Assembly: GCA_007115705.1 (NCBI GenBank)
Contig: QXEO01000822.1
Coordinates: forward strand, 312,253 to 376,252
Source of the DNA: Dactylis glomerata
Taxonomy: Eukaryota > Streptophyta > Magnoliopsida > Poales > Poaceae
Direction: 5' to 3'
Length of the DNA: 64,000 nucleotides
Below are positions 61,001-64,000 of this stretch, in pieces; position 1 is the stretch's first letter; each line of letters starts with the position of its first letter. Below the pieces are notes generated by a model. It did not search any database, was not told the origin of the DNA, and saw nothing but the letters and a program-made list of their open reading frames with translations. A program made the translations under genes and the position numbers.

Positions 61001-61316
61001 AACTGAACTTAGGCTGTGGTCGCTTGAGAAAATTAAAGAGAACAAAGCCAAGGTAGCTCGTGCATATAATAAGAAGGTGAGACCGAAGGAGTTCCACGTT
61101 GGTGATCTGGTATGGGAAGCTGTATTGCCATTGGGAACTAAGGATGCAGCATACGGTAAATGGTCTCCAAATTGGCACGGGCCATACAGGGTCGACCAAG
61201 TTTTAAGGGGCAACGCGTACATGCTTGAGGAGCTGGACGGTGTGAAATTCCCAGTGGCTGTTAACGGTCAGCATCTCAAGAAATATTTCCCAAGCATGTG
61301 GGATGATGGACAGTGA
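58086..61316 (+). CDS. pol: Pol polyprotein of element E: RT, two RNase H domains, integrase
   Basis: The start given is where clear homology begins; the open frame itself starts after the TAG at 57836, with no convincing ATG. RT shows KKDGRWRVAIDFRDLNRAT and the catalytic YIDD at 58785-58796. The RT-linked RNase H follows (FYIYLSVADTSIASVV), then a second RNase H with catalytic FDGSA (Asp at 59637), AEYEA, GDSKLV and NDLAQ. The integrase zinc domain has HEGACGTHQS and CQACQKFG. The core has Asp in AITDYFTKW (60507), Asp in TTDGGSVF (60627) and Glu in GQAEASN (60735), a DD35E arrangement. It ends HLKKYFPSMWDDGQ with TGA at 61314-61316. No internal stop is present. Confidence 0.92.
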   Translation, partial: GKLGYGFTSADELEEIDIGPGDKPRPTFISKKLDPNLRGPMIALLKEYPDCFAWDYTEMPGLDRSIIEHRLPLKKGFRPFQQRARQMKAEILEEVKKEIEKMLKAGFIRPCRYAEWISSIVPVEKKDGRWRVAIDFRDLNRATPKDEYPMPVAETLINAAAGHKVLSFMDGNAGYNQIFMAPEDIHKTAFRVPGSVGLFEYVVMTFGLKNAGATYQRAMNYIFHDLIGKLVEIYIDDVVVKSASVQGHLDDLRRVLDRTRKFGLRMNPKKCAFGVTAGQFLGFLVHERGIEIGLKSQEAVRTMKPPTTKKELQCLIGKINFVRRFISNLSGRIEPFMGLVKIKSDEEFRCGAEQQRAFDEIKEYLTKPPVLVPPQQDRPFYIYLSVADTSIASVVLQVYDGLERVVFYISRRMLDAETRYPKIEKLCLCLFFTCTKLRHILLSAEIIIICKSDVIKHMLSAPVLKGRLGKWMFALSEFDIRYQPAKAVKGQVLADLIAERINTDIAALSVRAWAMFFDGSACDDGCGIGILLVSPRGATYSFSIRLSTPCTNNVAEYEAIRKGMELLIEAGAEAVELFGDSKLVISQLTDEYKCESESLFPLWLQCRELMAQFRYLNFNWIPRSQNTEANDLAQMASGYKDIADGTDVQVQFLEADDWRADIFNYLKDSARGAPKRIRYKAMKYVLIGDDMFYRTLEGLLLKCLGPAEANRLLHEVHEGACGTHQSAHKMKWLIRRSGFYWPTMLEDCFKYYKGCQACQKFGKIQMVPASAMNPIIKPWPFRGWGMDMIGKINPPSSKGHMWILAITDYFTKWVEAVPMKSVNSKDVINFVKEHVIHRFGIPQTITTDGGSVFISHEFREFCEDTGIKLIRSSPYYAQANGQAEASNQSLIKLIKRKIDEHPRRWHGVLSEALWAYRMSCHGAIKTSPYHLVYGQEAVLPWEITAGSRCVTFQNDLTTEEYAALMSDSVEDLTELRLWSLEKIKENKAKVARAYNKKVRPKEFHVGDLVWEAVLPLGTKDAAYGKWSPNWHGPYRVDQVLRGNAYMLEELDGVKFPVAVNGQHLKKYFPSMWDDGQ

Positions 61317-61414
61317 AATATGGGGGCCGATACATGAAATCGGCCAGTAAAAAAAATATATCCAGTGAAACATGGGGGCCGATACATGAAATCGGCCAAA
61401 TAAAAAACCATATC
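61311..61414. repeat. 52-bp direct repeat carrying hairpins, between pol and the antisense gene
   Basis: CAGTGAAA begins at 61311 and again at 61363. Each unit contains a GGCCGAT/ATCGGCC stem-loop (61325-61345 and 61377-61397) followed by an A-rich run. The first unit includes the last pol codon and its stop. With only 128 bases between the two convergent stops, this must hold the 3' ends of both transcripts or lie inside overlapping ones. Confidence 0.8.
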
Positions 61415-61444
61415 AGTGTTACGAGCAGGTGTCAGGTTACATGG

Positions 61445-64000
61445 CTACTGAAGGAATGCCTCGAAGGCACGAAGGGCGTCAGCACGGACACGATCCACCT
61501 CGGCGATCTCGGCTACGTCATCATCGTCCTTGCCCGTCACTAGCTGCTTGCTCAGGGCACGTATTTCTGCCAGATCAGTTTTCAGTTGAGCTTTGAGGCC
61601 TTCTGCTTCGTCTTGGGAGCGGGCGATGAATGCTTCCTTGTCATGAATGAGCTTTTTAGTCGCCCGGACCTTCTCTTCGAGGTCTTCCAATTCCTTTTTT
61701 AAGGATGCAAGCTCGGCGGTGCTGACAGAGGTGTCAGTTTTGGCATCCAGAGACGCCTTTTTCTCATTGAGCCGCTGACATTTGGCTGCAATATCGGCCT
61801 TCAGTGGGAGTTGGGCGTGGCGTAGATTGATCCTCTCACGAGCCAACTTCACCCTTGACCCGTAGAAAGACAGAGTCACAACTGGCCAAAGCTTCACCTG
61901 CAATGCTACCGGGAGTTGGTCCTTGATTTCGTCAAGAACACTCTTCACCTCTTCAGAACCCTCGACCAACCTCTCGATTGGGGAGGACAGCAAGGCTTTG
62001 AGACGCTGGAATTGAGGTAGTACAGTGCTTGCTCGTGGTTCATCGTTGGCGGCAGAGGGAGCTGGTTCGATGGATTCAGGGTCGAACGTCAGCAAGCCTG
62101 AGATATCACAACCCTGGCAAGCAGAAGTGGCGTCAGTATGTGTCAAACAGGGAAGGATGAGTCGAAAGAAGCGAACATACCTCTCCTGAGATCAGGGGGA
62201 GAGCCGACGGCGAGACAATCGGCTCGTGTGTTGTTGCTGAGGGCTTGGCCAGATTGGCAACCGTTTCATCTACACCTCCAGGGATTACTAGATCCAGGCT
62301 TGCGGAAGGCATCGGCGCTTCCCCGACTTTCCCACTAGGAGTGTCCTTCGTCTGCATGAAAGGTGCTTAGCCGATGTGAATAGCAATGAATCGGCATAAA
62401 AAGGAGTGGTAAGAGTATGGAGGATAATTACTTTCGAAGCCTCCTGGCTCGAAGAAGAAGTTTGCAGTCCCTTGCGAGCCCTCTTGGGGCTCACAGCTTG
62501 CCCCGCCTCGACTGATGCTCGGGGGGCAACAGGTTCAGGAACAGGCCTTTTCCTGGAAGACGATGGTGGTACATCTGGCTGGCTCGGTGTGGTGGTTCTC
62601 TCCGAATCTGCTGAGCTCGAATCTCCTCGATTGAGTTGTGTTTCCTCGCTGGAGGTGTCTTCGATGGAGACCTGTAAGAAAGGGAGAGTTGGTAAGCACG
62701 AGCACGTTTACAAAGATAAATGAGATCAACCAAGGCATGAATCAGCGTACGTGCGAGCTCTCTGGAGAAGGGCTCCGGCATCTCAAAAGTTTCTTGGCCA
62801 CTATCTTCCTCACCGCCGTTCTTGTTTTAGTTGGAACTCGGGGGGCAGCTGACCCGGAAGTTGCTTGGCTCTTGGAAGCTGATTTTGGTGATATCGGCTG
62901 GTTCTGCATCACGACCTGTTTCAAAGGTGGCGAGTTTTTGCAGAAAAGGACCACAGGAGCTGGTGGGAGGAATTCGAAGGGGGAGCCATCCTCGTTGGTA
63001 GGTTCTGGACCATTTTGTTGCTGCAAGGAGACAGAGCAGGATATTAAAAGCATCGTCGTGAGCTGCATCAAGAAAGTTTACAAGTAGCAGTACCTGTTCT
63101 ATGGGGATGTCATATTCAGCATCGAGCTGTTCCAGCAATGGTCCCAGAGCTCTCCTGAAGGCATGAGTCTTCCACATCGACCACCAGTTCTCAAAACCAT
63201 CGGTTGATGAAGTGAAAGTGAGGTTGTTACGAATTGGGATGGTCAGAGCATCGAAGAAAGAATAACACCTCTGACTGATGAGAGAATCGGGCAGGTCAGC
63301 TCTGCTCTCTGTGAGGTGGTGGAGAAAGAAATGAGGAGGTACTTGCCCAAGGCCAAATTGCCGAGCTGCTACGACTGGCTGGTAAAACTCGTATCCAGGC
63401 TTGATTATTCTGTTGGATGTGCTCATGCCAACTGGGAGGAAGCAGGGACGGATCACGGTGGAGAATAGCTGCCGAGTGCTAGTGTCATCGGCAAAGTTGT
63501 CCAGCCTGAAGGAGATTGGATTTTCAAAATTTTCCGATTCCTCCGTGTAAGGAAAGAAGATAGGATTGTCCAGGCCTTGGAAGAAAATGCTGAACCACTT
63601 GGATGCTTCATGAGGAATCAGTTTACTACCTGGCAGGCTATACAGAGCTTGGCCGTAGCTGGTGCATCGGATCTGCTTCCCTTTGGCGTCTGGAAAGGTG
63701 CAACTTGCCAAAAGGGGGAAGTTTGGGATATGGTTTTGAAAGTACAGCTGAGCCCATAGTTGAATAAACCACCAAGGACCTCCTGTTTTGACTGCTATGT
63801 GGGAGGATAGTTTGACAGACATCAACTGGAGATATCGATAGACTTCTCCAAGGAACAGTTTGCCGATGCCAAGTTGAGTGCCTCTGGCAAGTTCGTAGGC
63901 CAAGGGAAGATAATTCTTGGTTGGAGCAAGGGAAGGGCCACAGAATATAAAATGTTCCAGCCAGAAATTGAGGAAGGCCGTGTGTTCTTTCTCTGTGACA
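61445..64000 (-). CDS. Antisense five-exon gene in element E: plant-mobile-domain-like protein with coiled coil (5' end missing)
   Basis: Exons on the minus strand are >64000-63094, 63020-62751, 62671-62432, 62351-62181 and 62113-61445 (stop TAG). All four introns (73, 79, 80 and 67 bp) have GT..AG ends, sit between codons (phase 0) and contain stops or frame changes, so they must be removed. At least 751 residues are encoded. The first exon resembles the plant mobile domain: GPWWFIQLWAQLYF, YGQALYSLPGSKL, GYEFYQPVVAARQFGLGQ and ENWWSMWKTHAFR. The middle exons are Ser/Pro-rich with basic, nuclear-signal-like SRKRP and SPKRARKG. The last exon forms a long coiled coil (KKELEDLEEKVRATKK). Tat-lineage elements such as Grande and RIRE2 are known to carry antisense ORFs at this position. 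Role unknown. No disabling change is seen. Confidence 0.82.

Larger units (their letters stand above)
53413..64000 (+). mobile_element. Ty3/Gypsy element E, Tat lineage, right end outside the window
   Basis: The order is 5' LTR, primer site, gag-protease, pol (RT, RNase H, second RNase H, integrase), then an antisense spliced gene. Two RNase H-type domains in pol and an extra ORF between pol and the 3' LTR are marks of the plant Tat group (Ogre, Grande, RIRE2 and relatives). It sits in the 3' LTR of D with left duplication ATTAC (53408-53412). Only one in-frame stop clearly damages it, so it is the youngest insertion here. Confidence 0.88.

Noticed and set aside
1..64000. tRNA, rRNA, organellar insertions or intact host genes
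   Set aside because: I found no cloverleaf, rRNA block, plastid or mitochondrial sequence, and no multi-exon frame other than those belonging to transposons.

Overview
This window is a block of nested transposable elements from a large, repeat-rich grass genome. Triticeae (wheat, barley or Aegilops) is the best fit. The grounds are CACTA termini built on AGCACCGGTTCGT-type palindromes, a CTCCCTCCGTTCGG Stowaway MITE, LTR retrotransposons with TGATACGTCTC starts, and a CTAG-ended Helitron. I see no intact cellular gene, no tRNA or rRNA gene, and nothing bacterial. Almost all coding sequence belongs to transposons.

Layout. (1) 1-6294 plus 24372-24641 is a tandem array of a ~1.39 kb unit. A hAT-like element with an 8-bp target duplication (CTCTTAAG) sits at each unit junction except the last, which is an empty site. 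(2) 6295-24371 is a CACTA element with 3-bp target duplication CTT, about 11 kb without its insertions. It carries a decayed TNP2 transposase gene and a second, multi-exon gene ending in a Ulp1-like protease domain. It was later hit by a minus-strand LTR retrotransposon lacking one LTR (element A, 6969-12305) and by a retrotransposon now reduced to a solo LTR (19355-21020). (3) 25057-35898 is a 5'-truncated LINE, split by a complete non-autonomous LTR element with an 838-residue gag (element B, 25938-34603). (4) 35905-41355 is older sequence with a Stowaway MITE, a Helitron and unidentified GC-rich coding relics. (5) From 41356 to the right edge three LTR elements are nested: C (minus strand) is interrupted in its 5' LTR by D (plus), and D is interrupted in its 3' LTR by E (plus). 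E continues past the window.

How the parts work together. A, C, D and the solo LTR belong to one non-autonomous family: LTR about 1.65 kb, primer site matching tRNA-Asp, and a single 594-bp ORF of unknown function. B has a different gag and U5 but shares the start of the LTR and the long non-coding region after gag. E is autonomous-looking: gag-protease, then a pol with RT, two RNase H domains and an integrase with its DDE residues, which indicates the Tat lineage of Ty3/Gypsy. Downstream of pol and in antisense, E carries a five-exon gene with only phase-0 introns. It encodes a plant-mobile-domain-like protein with a C-terminal coiled coil.

The strongest points for follow-up are the antisense spliced gene in E; the GGCCGAT/ATCGGCC hairpins placed just after the E stop codons; the second set of subterminal palindromes immediately upstream of the second CACTA gene; element A, which runs exactly from its primer site to its 3' LTR; and the filled and empty hAT sites in one tandem array.
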